A DNA stretch of 64,000 nt from contig CM043870.1 of assembly GCA_023846275.1 (NCBI GenBank), positions 14,173,527 to 14,237,526 of the forward strand, written 5' to 3'. The number at the start of each line of letters is the position of its first letter. Positions within the stretch are counted from its first letter, which is position 1. Of the stretch, positions 47,301 to 60,600 are shown in pieces. A model generated the notes under the pieces. That model worked only from the letters and a program-made list of their open reading frames with translations, made no database searches and was not told the DNA's origin. A program made the position numbers and the translations under genes. Source of the stretch: Vanilla planifolia. Taxonomy: Eukaryota; Streptophyta; Magnoliopsida; Asparagales; Orchidaceae.

Positions 47301-48959
47301 GCTAGGTTAGGTTAAGTTAGGCCTACTAGGCTAGGCTGGGTTAGGCTTTGCCATAACAAAATAGAGTAGAGCAGAGAAGAGCAGGGTAGAGCAGAGTAGA
47401 GCAAAGAAAAGTAACGTAGGGTAAAGTAGAGTAGAGCAGAGTAGAGTCGAGAATAGATAGGTTAGTCTAGGTTAGGCTAGGCTAGGTTTAGCTTGGCTAG
47501 AATTTAGTAGTGTTGAGGTAGGTTAGGATATGAAAGGCAAGGCCATAGTAGAGTGGTGCAGAGTAGAGTAGAGTAGAGTATAGCAAAATAGAGTAGAGTA
47601 GAGTAGAGTACAGTAGAGTAGAGCAAAGACTAGTTAAGAAGAGCTAGGTTAGGCTTTGCATGGCTAGAGCAGAGTAGAGCAAATCTTAGTTAGGCTAAGC
47701 TAGGTTATACTAGGCTAAACTAGGCTATAATAGAGTAGATCAATGTAGAGCAGCACAGAGTAGAGCATAACAGAATAGAATAGAGCAGAGCAAACCAAAC
47801 CAGTACAAAGCTAGATTATGATAGACTTGGCTAAGCTAAGCTAGAGTAATAGAGTGGAGTAGAGTAAAGTAGAGTAGAGTAGAGCTAGGTTAGGATAAGC
47901 TAGGCTAGGCTAAGTTAGAGTTGAGTAGAGTAGAATAAAGTATAGTATAGCTAAGTTAGGCTTGGCTAGGCTTGAGTAGAGTAGAGTAGAGTAGAGTAAA
48001 GTAGAGTAGAATAGAGTATTGTACAATAGAGCTCGGTTTGGTTGAGCTAAGCTTGGTTAGGCTAGGCTGGGTTTGCATAGGCTAGGCTAGGCTAGAGTAG
48101 AGAAGAGTATAGTAGAGTAGAGTAGAGCTAAGTTAGGCTAGGCTAGGTTAGGTTAAGCTTGGCTAGGCTAGAGTAAAGTAGAGTAGAGTACAGCTGAGTA
48201 GAGAAGAGTATAACAGAGTAGAGTAGATCAGAGCAAAGTAGAGCAGAGTAGAGTAGAGTAAAGTATAGCATAGTATAGCTAAGTTAGGCTAGGCTACGTT
48301 ATGCTAACCTAGGTTAGGCAAGGTTAGGCTAGGCTAGGTTAGAGTAGAGTAGAGTATAGTAGATTAGAGTTGATTAGAGCTACGTTTGGCATGACAAAGC
48401 TAGGAGAGGCTATGTTAAGCTATGCTATGGAAGACTTCGTTGGGCTAGGCTACAGTAGAGTAGAGGAGAGTATAATAAAGTAGAGTAGAGCTAGGTTAGG
48501 CTAAGCCAAGCTAGGCTATGCAATAATAAAGATTAAGGCAGAGTAGAAGAGAGCAAAGTAGAGCAGAAGAGAGTAGAGTAGAGAAGAGAAGCGCATAACA
48601 AAGAAGAGTAAAATAAAGCAGAGCTAGGTTAGGCTAGGAAAGTATTGGCTAGTCATGGCTCGGTTAGGATAGGCAAGGCTCGACTTGAGTAGAGTATATA
48701 GAGTAGAGTAGAGCTTGGTTAGGTTAGACAAGACAAGGTTAGAGTCGAGAAGAATAAAGTTGAGTAGAGTAGAGTATAGTAGAATAGAGCTAGGTTAGAC
48801 TAAGCTAAGCTAGGTCAGGCTAGAGTACAGTAGAGTGTTGTAAAGCTTGATTAGGGAAGGCTAGGCTAGATTAGAGTAGAGTAGGTAGACTAAACTAGAC
48901 TATAGTAGAATAGAGTAGAGTAAAGTAGAGTGAATTAGAGTATAGTAGAGGAAGTAGAG

Positions 48960-49580
48960 CAGAGCAGAGCAAAGAGAAGTAGAGAAGAGCGAGGTAAAAG
49001 AGTTGAGTAGAGCAATATAGAGTAGAATAGAGTAGAACAGAGTAGTGTAGAGTGGAGTAGAGCAGAGTAAAGCAAAATAGGGCACAGCAGAGATAGGTTA
49101 TGCTATGTTAGGCTAATCTAGAATAGGCTAAGGTAAAGTAAAGTAGAGTAGAGTAGAGTGAGGTTAGGCTAAGTTAGGTTAGGGTAGAGTAGAGTAAAGT
49201 AAGGAAGAGGAGAGCTAGATTAGGCTAGGCTAGGCTAAGCTTTGGTAGGCTAGGCTAGAGTAGAGTAGAGTAGAGTGGAGTGAGCAGAGCAGAGTAGAGC
49301 AGAGCATAGAAAAGTAGATAAGAGCAAGGTAAAAGAGTGGAGTAGAAAAATATAGAAAAGAATATAGTAGAGTAGAGTAGGGCAAAATTGGGCAAAGTAG
49401 AGATAAGTTATGCTATGTTAGACTAATCTAGAAAAGGCTATGCTAAAGTAAAGTAGAGTAGAGTAGAGCTAGGTTAGGCTAGGGTAAGCTAGGGTAAAGT
49501 AGAGAAGAGTAGACTAAGGTAGAGGAGAGCTAGATTAGGCTTGGGTAGGCTAGGCTAGGCTTGGGTAGGCTAGGCTAGAG
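48960..49580 (+). repeat. About 310-335-bp tandem duplication
   Basis: Two consecutive copies share GGTAAAAGAG (48993 and 49328), TTATGCTATGTTAG with ACTAATCTAGA or GCTAATCTAGA (near 49098 and 49408), and GAGAGCTAGATTAGGCT (49209 and 49524). The offset falls from 335 to 310-315 along the unit through small deletions. A weaker third relative of the middle part may lie near 51710-51755. Confidence 0.75.
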
Positions 49581-52500
49581 TAGAGTAGAGTAGAGTAAAG
49601 GAGTATAGAGTAGAGCTAACTTAGGCTAGGTTAGGATATAGTACAACTGAATAGAGTAGAGTAGTGTAGAGCAGAACTGAGAAAAGTAGAGCATAGCTCA
49701 AAAGAGTGGAGCAAAATAGAGTAGAACAAGCAAAGTAGAGTAGAGTCGAGTAGAGTAGAGGAAAGCTAGGTTAGGATAGGCTAGAGTACTGTAGATTAGT
49801 GTTTGGTTTGGTCTTACTATACTAGGCTTTGTTAGAAGAGTCATGTAGAGTAGAGTAAAGAATAGTAGAATAGAGTAGAATGGAGTAGGGAAGAGTAGAG
49901 TAGAGTAGGGTAGAGTAGAGTTGAGCTAGGTTACGCTAGGCTAAGCTAGGCTTAGCTAAGCAAGGTTAGGCTAGGCTAGGCTCGGCTAAGCTAGAGTAGA
50001 GCAGAGTAAAGCCAGGTTAGGCTAGGCTCAATTAGAGTACAATTCATTAGAGTAGAGTAGAGTAGAGCAGAGCAGAGCAGAGCAAAATACAGTATAGTAG
50101 AGTAAAGCATAGTAGAATAAAGCAAGGTTAGGCGAGGCTAGGCAAGGCTAGGCTAGGCAGGGCTAGAGTAAAGTAGAGTAGCGTAGAGCTAGGTTAGGCC
50201 AGGTTATGCTAGACTTGGTTAGAGTTGAGTAGAGTATAATAGATCAGAGTAAAGTAGAGTCTAGTAGAGCAGAGTAGAGTACAATAGTATAGAATAGAGC
50301 AAGGTTTGGTTAGGCTAGGCTAGGCTAGGCTAAGCTAGGCTAGAGTAGAGTAGAGCAAAGTAGTGTAGTTTAGAGCTCAGTTATGTTATGCTTGGCAAGG
50401 ATAGGATAGTGTAGAGTATAATAGAGTGTAGTAGAGTAGAGTAGAGTAGAGTAGAGCAAAGCAAAGTAGAGTAGAGCAGAGTAGAGAAGAGCATAGTAGA
50501 GTATAGCAGAGCAGAGTAGAGTAGAACAGAGTAGAGTAATACTGAGTAGAGTAGAGTAGATTAGAGTAGAATATAGTAGAGTAGAGTAGAGTAGAGTAGA
50601 ATAGAGTAAATTAGAGTAGAGTAGAGTAGAGTATAATATAATTGAGTGGAGTAGTGCTAGGTTAGGCTAGGCTAGAGTAGGGTAGAGTAGATTAGAGTGG
50701 AATAGAGTAGAGTGAGGTTAGGTGAGGGTAGGCAAGAGTACAATTGAGTAGAGTAGAGTGTAGTAGAAATGAGTAGAGAAGAGTAGAGTGGAGCATAGTA
50801 GAGTTGAGCAATTTAGAGAAGAGTAGAGCATAGCAGAGTAGAGTAGAGCAGAGTAAAGAAGAGTAGTACAAAGCAAAGTTCAGTAGAGCAAGTAGTCTAG
50901 GTTAAGCTATGCTAGACTAGGCTAGGCTAGAGAAGGTTGAGTAGAGTAGAGTAGTGAAGAATTGAGTTGGGTTAGGTTAGGTTAGGCTAGTGTAGAGAAG
51001 AGTATAGTAGAGTAGAGTACAGTATAATATAGTAGAGTATAGTAGAGTTAAGTAGAGTGAAGCTAGGTTAGGCTATGAAAGGCTAGGCTAGGGTAGAGTT
51101 GAGTAGAGTAGAGTTGAGATTAGTAGAGTAGAGTAGAGCAGAATAGACTAAGTAGAGCAAGGTTAGGCTAGGTTCAGGAAGAGTAGAGTAGTATAGAGTG
51201 GAGCTATGTTAGACAGGACTAAGCTAGGCTACATTAGGGTATGGTTGGCTAGGCTAAGCTAGGCAAGAATGGAGTAGAGTAGAGCTAAGATAGGCTAGGC
51301 TATGCTAGGCTAGGTTAGAGTACATAATAGAGAAACATAGAGCGATGCAGAGTAGAGTAGAGTAGAGTAAATTAGAAAAGAGAAGAGTAGATTAGAGCAT
51401 AGCATAATAGAGAAGAGCATAGTAGAGCAGAGCTAGGCTAGGCTTGGTTGGGCTCGACTAGGCTTTGCTAAGCAAAGCTAAGTAAGGTTAGGTTAGAGTA
51501 GAGCAGAGTAGAGTAGAGTAGTGCAGAGTATAAAAGAGTAAAGTAGAGTAGAGTAGAGTAGAGTAGAGTGGAGTAGAGTAGAGTAGAGGGGAGGACAAGA
51601 GAGCAGAGTAGAGTATAGCAAAGCAAAGTAGTGCAAAACATGGTAGAAGAGTAGAGTAGAGCAATCTAATGTAGAGTAGAGTAGAGTAAAGCATAATAGA
51701 GCATAGTAGAGAAAAGTAGAGATAGGTTAGGCTATGTTAGGCCAATCTAGGCATGGTTAGGCTAGAGTAGAGTAGAGTATAGTAGATTTAAGTTAGTTTA
51801 GTTTAGCCTAGGGTAGGCTAGGCTAGGCTAGAGTAGAGTAAAGAATAGTGTAGTAGAGTAGAGCAGAGTAGAGTATAGTAGACTAGAGTAGAGTAGAGTA
51901 GTGTAGAGTAGAGTTAGTTTAGGCTAGGCTAGGCTTTGGTAGGGTAGGCAAGGCTAGCCTAGAGAAGAGTAGAGTGGAGTACAGTAGAGTAGAGCTAAGT
52001 TAGGCTAAGCTAGGAAATAATAGAATAGAGCAAAGTAGAGTAGAGTAGAGTAGAGCTCAGTAGAGCAGAGCAAAGTAGAGGGAGCAAAGCAAAGGAGAGT
52101 AGAGCAGAGTAGATTAGAGTAAAGCTAGGTTACCCCAAGCTAGAGTAGTGTAGATTAGAGCTCTGTTGGGCTTGGCAAGGCAAGAGTTAGTTATAGTAGA
52201 GTCGGGTCGAGTAAAATCAATTAGAGAACCCTAAAATAGAGTTGAGTAGAGTAGGCTAGACTAGGTGAGGTTAGGCTAGGCTAAAGTTTTTTTTAAATAC
52301 GACTAGGCATAGCTAAGGTTGAGTAGATTAGAGTAGAGTAGTGCTAGGTTAGGCTTGGCAAGGCTAGAATAGAATAGAGCAGAGTTGAGTAGAGTAGAGT
52401 AGAGCAGGGTAGAGTAAGGTAGAGTAGAGTAAAGTAGAGTAGAGTGGAGTAGAGTAGAATAGAGCATAGTAGAGTAGAGCAGAGAAGGGTAGAGCAGCAT

Positions 52501-53370
52501 AGAGTAGAGTAGAGTAGAGTAGAGTAGAGAAGAGTAGAGTAGGGCAGAGTTGAGCAAAGCTAGGATAAGCTAGGCTAGAATATAGTAGAGTAGAGTAGAG
52601 CTAGTTAGGCTAGGCTAGGCTCGACAAGGTTAGAGTAGAGTTGAGTTGAGTAAAGCCAGGTTAGGCTAAGCTTGGCTAGGTTAGGGTTGACCAGGCTAGA
52701 GTCGAATAAATTCGAGTAGAGTAGAGTAGAGTAGAGTAGAGTAGAAAAGGGTAGAGCTTAGTTAGGCTAGGTTATGCTAGGCTAGAGTAGTGAAGAATAG
52801 AGTAGAGTAGAGCAAAGTAGAGCAGAGCAGAGTAGTACAAAGTAGAGTAGAGTGGAGCAAAGCAAAGCAGAGTAGAGTTAGGTTAAGCTAAGCTAGGCTA
52901 GGCTAGGCAAGGTTGGAGTTGAGTAGAATGGAGTAGAGTATGGTATATTAGATTATAGTAGAGTAGAGCTAGGTTAGGCTAGGCTAGTCAGGATAAGCTT
53001 TGTTAAGCTAGGCTGTAGTAGAGTAGACTAAAGTATAACAGACTAGAGTAGAGTAGAGTAGAGAAAAACATAATAGAGTAGAGCAAAGCAAATCAAAGTG
53101 GAGTAGAATAGAGTAAAGTAGAGCTTTGTAGAGCATGGTTAGTCTACACTAGTCTAAGCAAGAAAAGGCTAGAGTCCTATGGAGTATAATAGAGTAGAGT
53201 AGAGCAAGGTTAAGCTAGGCTAGGCTAGCCGAGACTTGGATAAGGTACAGTAGAGTGGAGTAGAGTAGAGTAGATTAGAGTAGAGCTTGGTTATGCTAAG
53301 TTAGGTTAGGCGAGGCTAAACAAGGCTAGGAAAAGCAAGAGTAAAATAGAGCAGGGATAAGTAAAGTAGA

Positions 53371-53452
53371 GCTATGTTTGGCTAGGTTACAAATGAGTAG
53401 AGTAGAGTAGAGCTATGTTAGGCTAGGTTACAAATGAGTAGAGTAGAGTAGA
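53371..53452 (+). repeat. 41-bp tandem duplication
   Basis: GCTATGTTTGGCTAGGTTAC followed by AAATGAGTAGAGTAGAGTAGA at 53371-53411 is repeated at 53412-53452 with a single difference (GTTTGG to GTTAGG). The word ACAAATGAG is not pentamer-derived and occurs only here, so the duplication is clear and recent. Confidence 0.88.
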
Positions 53453-56400
53453 GTAGATTACATTAGAGTAAAGTATAGCTAGGTTAGGCATGGCTAGGCC
53501 AGGGTAAGCTCGAGTAGGCTAGGTTGGAGTAGAGTGGAGTAGAGTATAGTATAGCATAGTAGAGTAGAGTAGAGTAGATTATAGTAAGGTAGAGTAGAGT
53601 AGGCTAGGCTAGGTTTGAGTAGAGCAGAGTAGAGTAGAGTAGAATAGAGTAGAGTATAGTAGAGTATAGTAGAGTAAAGTAGAGCAGAGTAGACTAGAGT
53701 AGAGTATAATACAGTAGAGTAGAGTGGAGTAGAGTGGAGTAGATTTGAGTATAGCAGAGGATATGAGAGGAGAGGACATGAGAGTACAATAAAGTAGAGC
53801 AGAGCAGGCTAGAGCGAGGTTAGGCAAGGCTATACTAGGCTAGAGTAGAATAGAGTAGAGTAGAGTAGAACTGAGCTAGGATAGGTTAGGCTAGGCTAGA
53901 GTGAAGTAGTAGAGTAGTGTAGAATGGAGTAGAGTAGGGCTAGGTTAGGCTAGGTTAGGTTTGGATAGGCTAGGCTAAGCAAGAGTAGAGTAAAGTATAG
54001 TAGAGTAGAGCAAAGTAGAGTAGAGTAACATAGAGGAGAGGAGAGCAAAGCAAAGTTGAGTACAACAATGAAGAGACGAGCCGATCAGAGCAATACAAAG
54101 CAAAGCAGAGTAGTGCAAAGAAGAGTAGATCTAGGTTATTCTATGCTAGGCTAGGCTAGAGTAGAGTAAAGTAGAAAAGAGTAGAGCTCAATTAGGCTAG
54201 GCAAGGCTAGGCCAAGCTAAGCTAAGCTCAGCTAGGTAAGGCTATAGTAGAGTGGAGTATAATAGAGCTAGGTTAGGTAAGGCTAAGCTTGGTTAGGCTA
54301 GAGTATTGTAGGGTAAAGTAGAATAGAATAGAGTAGAGTAGAGTATAGTAGAGTAAAGTAGACTGGAGTAGAGTAGATTAGAGTAGAGCGAAGTAGAGTA
54401 GAGTAGAGTAGAGTAGAGCAGAGAAGAATAAAGAAGAGCATAATAGAGTAAAGCAAGGTAGAGTAGAGCAGAGAAGGGTAGAGTAGAGCAGAGTCGAGTA
54501 GAGCAAAGCAGAGTAGACCATAATAGAGTAGAGGAGCATAACAAAGTACTAGAGTATAGAGCAGATTAGAGAAAAGTAGAGCAAAGTAGAGTACAATAGA
54601 GTAGAGTAGAGTAGAGTAGAGAAAAGCTAAGTTAGGTAAGGCTATGCTAGGTTATGTTAGGCTAAGCTAGGCTAGAGCAGAGCAGAGTATAGTATAGTAT
54701 AGTAGAGTATAGTATAATAGAGCAAAACTAGGTTAGGGAAGGCTAGGTTAGAGTATAGTAGAGTAGAGTAGAGTATAGTATAATAGAGTAGAGCAGAACT
54801 GAGCAGAGTAAAGTAGAGAAGAGTATATTAATGCAGAGTAGAATAGAGTACAATAATGCTAGGTTAAGTGAAGCAAGGCTAGGTTATGCTAGAGTAGAGT
54901 AGAATAGAGTATGGTAAAGAAATGTAGAGTAGAGCTAGGTATATAAGGCTAGGCTAAGCTAAGTTAGAGTGGAGTAGAGTAGAGTAGAGTGGAGTATATT
55001 AGAGCAGAGTAGTGTAAAGTAGAGTAAAGAAGACTAGATAAAGGTTGGCTTGGCATAACTAGGCTAGTCCTTGGAAGGTTAGGCTAGGTTATAATTGAAT
55101 AGAGCAGAGTAAACTAAAGTTGAGTAGAACTAAGTCAGGCTAGGCTAAGCTAGGCTAAACTAGGCTAGAGTAAACAATAGTATAATAGAGTAGAGTGGAG
55201 TAAAGCAAAGTAGAGTAGAGTAGAGTAGAGTAAAAAAAAGTATAGTGTAGTGCAGACAAAAATAAAGTAGAGTAGAGCAGAGTAGAGTATAATAGAATAG
55301 CAAAAATTAGAGTAAAGTAGAACAGAGCAGAGTAGAGATGAGTAGAACAAAGCTTGGTTAGGTTAGGTGAGGCTTGGTTAGGCTAGAGTAGAGAGGAGTA
55401 GAATAGAGTGGAGTAGAGTAGAGTAGAGTAAAGCAAAGCAAAGTAGAGTTGAGCAAAGTAGAGTTGAGCAAAGTAGAGTAAAGTAGAGTTTAGCAAAGTA
55501 GAGCAGCATAGAGTAGAGCAAAGCTTAGCAGAGTAAAGCATAATAGAGCAGAGCAAGGATAAGCTTGGCTAGACTCAGCTAGCCTTAGTTAAGAAAGAAT
55601 AGAGTAGAGCAGAGCAAAGCAAAAAATAGTAGTGTTGAGTAGAGTACAATAGAGTAGAGAAAATTAGAGTAGTGTAGAGTAGAGTACAGCAAAACTAGGT
55701 TAGGCTAGACTCGGCTTAGCTAGGCTCAATTAAGCTAGAGTAGAGTTGAGTATAGTAGGAAGAGTATATTAAAGTAGAGTAGAGTAGATTAGAGTAGAGC
55801 ATAGTAATGTAGGTTATGGTAAGCTAAGTTAGCATAGAGTAGAGTAAAGTAGAGTAGAGTAGAGCAAGGTTAAGTTAGGCTAAGCTAGGGTAGGTGAGGT
55901 TAGGCTAGGCTTAAGCTAAGCTAGGCTAGAGTAGAGAAGAGTATATTAGAGTAGAGTAGAGTAGTGTAGAGTACAGTAGAGTAGAGTAGAGTATAATAGC
56001 ATAGGTTAGGCTAAACTAAGCAAGGCTAGAGTAGAGTAGAGTGTTGTAGAGTGGTGTAGAGTAGAGCAGAACTGAGTAGAGTAGAGTAGAATAGAGTAGA
56101 CTAGAGCAGAGTATAGTGGAGCAAAGTACAGCAAAGTAGAGTTACGTTAGGCGAGGCCAAGCTAGAGTGGAGTATAGAAGAATAGAATATAGCCAGGTTA
56201 GGCTAGGCTAAGCTAAGGTAAGCTAGGCTATGCTAGAGTAGAGTAGAGTGGAGTAGAGTAGAGCAAGGTTATGTTAGGCTATGCTAGGCTAGAGCACAAT
56301 AGAGTAAAGAAGAGTATAGTAGAGTAGAGCTGTGCATAGTAGAGTAAAGGAGAGTATAGTAGAGCTGAGTAGAGTTAGGTTAGGCTAAGCTATGCAAGGC

Positions 56401-57622
56401 TATGCAAGCTATGTTAAGCTATGCTATGCAGGGCTAGAGTAGAATAAAGTAGAGTAGAGCTAGGTTAGGCAAGGGTAGGGTAAGCTAGGTTAGAGTGAAG
56501 TAGAGTATAATAGAGCATAGTTATGTAGAGTAGAGTAGAGCTTTGTTAAGCTAGGCTAGGCTAGGGTAGGCTAAGATAGGCTAAGTAAGGCTAGGCTAGG
56601 CTAGAGTAGAGTAGAGTAGAGTAGTGTAGAGAAGGGCTAGATAAGCTAGGAAAGACTATACTAACTTAAGCTAGAGTAGAGTAGTGTAGAGTAGAGTAGA
56701 AAAGAGTAGAGCATAGTAGAGTAGATTATAATAGAGTAGAGTAGAGCAGAATAGAGTAGATTAGAGGAGAGGAGAGAAATGAAGAGTAGAGTAGAGGAAC
56801 GTAGAGCATAGTAGAGTATAGTAGAGCTGCACAATGTAGAGCCAAGTAGAGCTGAATAGAGTAGTGCAGAGTAGAGCAGAATAGAGGAGGAAAGAGTAGA
56901 GTAGAGAAAAATAAAGAAGAGAGGAGCATAGTAGAGTAGAGTATAGTAGAGCAGAGCTAGGTTAAGCAAGGTTAGGCTAGGCCAGAGTAGAGTAGAGCAG
57001 AGTAGAGTAGAGTGGAGTAGTGCAGAGTAAAGAAGAGTTAGGCTAGGCTAAGTTATGCTAGTCTAGGTTAGAGAAGAGTGGAGTAAAGTAGAGTGGAGTA
57101 AAGTAGAGTAGAATTGAGTAGAGTGTAGTAAAGATTGGTTAAGTTGGGCTAAGCTAAGCTATACTAAGCTAGGCAAGGGTAGGCTAGGCTAGGCTAGAGT
57201 AGAGTAGAGTATATTAGAGTAGTGCTAGGTTAGGCAAGGATAGGATAGGCTAGGCTCGGCTAAAGAAGAGTAGAATAGTGAAGATCAGAGTAGACCAGAA
57301 CATAGTAGAATAGAGCAGAGCTTGTTTAAACTAGGCCAGGCCAGGCTAGGCTAGAGTAGGATAGAGTAGAGTAGAGCAAAGAAAAGTAGAGCTAAGTTAG
57401 GTTTGGCTATGCTAGTTAGAGTAAAGTAGTGCAAAGTTGAGTAGATTAGACAAGTTTAGAGTAGAGTAGAGTAGAGTAAAGTAGAGTAGAGCTAGGTTAG
57501 GCAAGGCTAGGGTAGGCTTGGCTCGGTTAGGGTAGGCTATAGCAGGGTTGAGTAAAGTAGAGTAGAGGAGAGTAGAGGATAGTGGAGTAGAGTAGAGAAG
57601 AGTATAGTACAGCAGAGTAGAG

Positions 57623-57652
57623 TAGAGGAGAGGAGAGGAGAGGAGAGGAGAG
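57623..57652 (+). repeat. Pure AGGAG pentamer run
   Basis: About six consecutive AGGAG units with no TAG. It is a homogeneous patch of a variant pentamer inside the AGAGT array. Such patches show that single variant units can be amplified by slippage. Confidence 0.85.
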
Positions 57653-60600
57653 CAGAGTAGAGCAAAGCAGAGCAGAGTGGAGCAGAATAGACCAGAGTGG
57701 AGAAGAGAAAATCTTAGCATTATAGAGACTAGAAGAGTAGAGTAGAAGAGAGTAGAGCTAAGTTAGACTTGGATGAGCTAGACTATGTTAGAGTAGAGTA
57801 GAGTAGAGTAGAGTAGAATAGAGCAGGGTAGAGCTAGGTTATTCTAAGTTAGACTAGGTTAAGTAGACTAAAGTGTAACAGAGTAGAGTATAGTATAGTA
57901 GAGCTAGGTTAGGCTAGACTAGAGTGTGGTCTAGTAGAGTTGAGTAGAGTAGAGTAGAGCAAAGTATATTAAAGTAGAGTAGAGTAGAGTAGTGTAGAAC
58001 AGAGCAAGGCCAAGTTGAAAAGAGAAGAGTAGTGCTACATTAGGTAAGGCAAAGCTATATTACCCTATGCTAGGCTTGGCTAGGCTAGAGTTAAGTCGAG
58101 TAGAATAAAGTAGAGTAGAGTAGATCTAGGTTTGGTTAGGCTAAATTTTGCTTGAGTAGACTAGAATAAAATAGAGTAGAGCATATTAGATTAATGCAGA
58201 GCAAAGAAGGGTAGAGTAGAGTAGAGAAGACAAGAGTAGAGTAGAGTATAGCTAGGATAGGCTAGGCTAGGCTACACTTGACAAGGCTAGAATAGAGTAG
58301 AGTAGATAAGAAAAGAGATACACTAGGTTTGGTTAGGCTAGGCTAGGCTTACTTAGGTTAGGCAAGGCTAGAGCAATAGAGTAGAGAGTAGAGAAATGCA
58401 GAGCATAATAGAGCAGAGTAGAGAGCACAGTATAGCAGAGCAGAGTAGTGCATAGTGGAGTAGAGTTGAGTAGAGTAGAGTAGAGTAGAGAAGAGGTGAG
58501 TTGAGTAGTGAAGGGAAAAGTAGAACAGAGTAAAGTAAAGCAGAGTGGGGTAGAGTAGAGTAATGCAAAGAAGAGTAGAGCACAGTAGAGTAGAGCAAAG
58601 CTAGGTTGGCTAAGCTAGGCTAGAGGAGAGTAGAGTAAAGTAGAGCTTGGTTAAGTTAGGTTAAGCTAGGCTAGGTTAGAATATAATAGAGTAGAGTAAA
58701 GTAGAGTAGAGTATAGTCAGGTAGAGTAAATCTTTGTTAGGCTATGCTAGGCTAGACAGGGTAGGCTAGGCTAGGTTGAGCTATACTTGAGTAAAATAGA
58801 GTAGAGTAGAGTAGAGTAGAGTAGAGCTCAGTTAGGCTAGGCTATGTTAAGTTAGAGCAGAGTAGAGTTGAGTAGAGTAGAGAAGAGTAAAGATGAGCAG
58901 AGCAGAGTTGAGCAGAGAAGAGTAAAGTAGAGTAGAGCATAGAATAGCATAGTAGAGTAGAGCAGAGCAAAGTAGAGTATAGTTAGGTTAGGTTAAGCTA
59001 TGCTAGGTTAGGCAAGGTTAGGATAGGTTAGAATAGAGTAGAGTAGGGTACAGTATAGTAAAGTAGAGTAGAGTAGTTTATAATGTAGTAGAGTTGAGTA
59101 TAATAGAGTAGAGCAAGGTTAATATAGGCTAGGTAGGGCTAGGCATGGCCATGCTAAGTTAAGTTAAGCTAAATAAGAGTAGAGTAGAGTAGAGTAAAGT
59201 TAGGTTTGGTTAGGCTAGTCTAGGCTAATGTATAGTATAGTAGTATAGGGTAGAGTAGAGCAAAGTAGAATAGGGCAGAGGATAATAGAGCAGAGTAGAG
59301 TGAAGTGGTACAAAGTGAAGCAAGGTAGGGTAAAGCAGAGCAAGGTAGAGATAAGAAGAGTAGAGCAAAGTTAGGCTACACATTTCTAGGCTAAGCTATA
59401 TTAAGCAAGGCTAGGCAAGAGTAGAGAAGAGTAGAGTGGAGTAGAGTAGAGCTAAGTTAGCTAGGATAGGTTGGGCTAAGCTAGGTTGAAGTAGATTAGA
59501 CTAGAGTAAATTAGAGTAGAGTATAGTAGAGTATAGTGGAGAAGAGTAGAGTATAGCAGAGATAGGTTTGATTAGGCTTGGCTAGGGTAAGCTTGGCTGC
59601 GCCAACCTATGCTAGAGTGGAGTGGAGTAGAGTAGACGAGCTAGGTTAATCTAGGTGAGGCTATAATACAGTAGGGCAAAGTAGAGTAGTTTAGAGTAGT
59701 GTCGAGTAGAGTAAGTTAGAGTAGAGTAGAGCAAAGCAGAGAAGAGTAGTGCAGAGCAGAATAAAGTTGAGTTAGGTTAAGTGAGGCTAGGCTAGAGTAG
59801 AGTAGTGTAGTGTAGAGTAGAGTAGAGTAGGGTAGAGTATAGTAGAGCTAGTGCTAGGCTAAGCTAGGCAAAGATAGAGTAGCATAGAGTTGAGTAGAGT
59901 ATAATGTAGTAGAGTATAGTACAGTAGAGTAAAGAAGAGTAGAGCTAGGTTAGGCTAGGCATGGCGATGCGAAGCTATGCTAAGCTAAAGTAGGGTAATG
60001 CAGAGTTGAGTAGAGTAGAATAGGGCTAGGTTAGGCTAAGCTAGGCTAAACTAGGCTACAGTAGAGTAGAGGAAAGTAGAGCAAAGTAGAGTAGAGTAAA
60101 GTGGAGTAGAGTAGAGTAGAGGAGAGCAGAGTAGGGTAGAGCAGAGTGTAGCAAGGTTAGGCTATGCTAAGCTATGTTAGGCTAGGTTAGAGTATTATAG
60201 AGTAGAGTGGAGCAGAGTAGAGTAAAGTAGAGTAGAGTAGAGTATTGTATAGTAGAGTAAAGTAGAGCTAGGTTAGGCTAGGCAAAGGTAGGTTAGGCTA
60301 GGCAAGAGTGGAGTAGAGTAGAGTAGAGTAGAGTATAGTGAGGTTAGGTCAGGTTAGGCTAGGCCAGGCTTGGCTAATGTAGAGTAAAGAAGAGTAAAGC
60401 ATTGCAAAATAAAGTAGAGCAAAGTTGCATAAAATAAATCATAATAAAGCATAGCAGAGCAGAGCTAGGTTAGGCTATTCTAGATTAGGTGAGGCTATGC
60501 TAGCCAAGGTTAGGCGAGGCTAGAGTCGAGTTGAGTAGAGTAGAGTAGAGTAGAGTTAGGTTAGGCTAGGCTAGAGAAGAGTGGAGTAGAGTAGAGTAGA

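Noticed and set aside
48500..54000. A third large duplication unit starting near 48.5-50 kb
   Set aside because: A few words near 49.8-50.3 kb resemble 1.5-1.9 kb and 29.1-29.5 kb, but I could not follow a collinear match, so I do not claim it. A dot-plot would decide.
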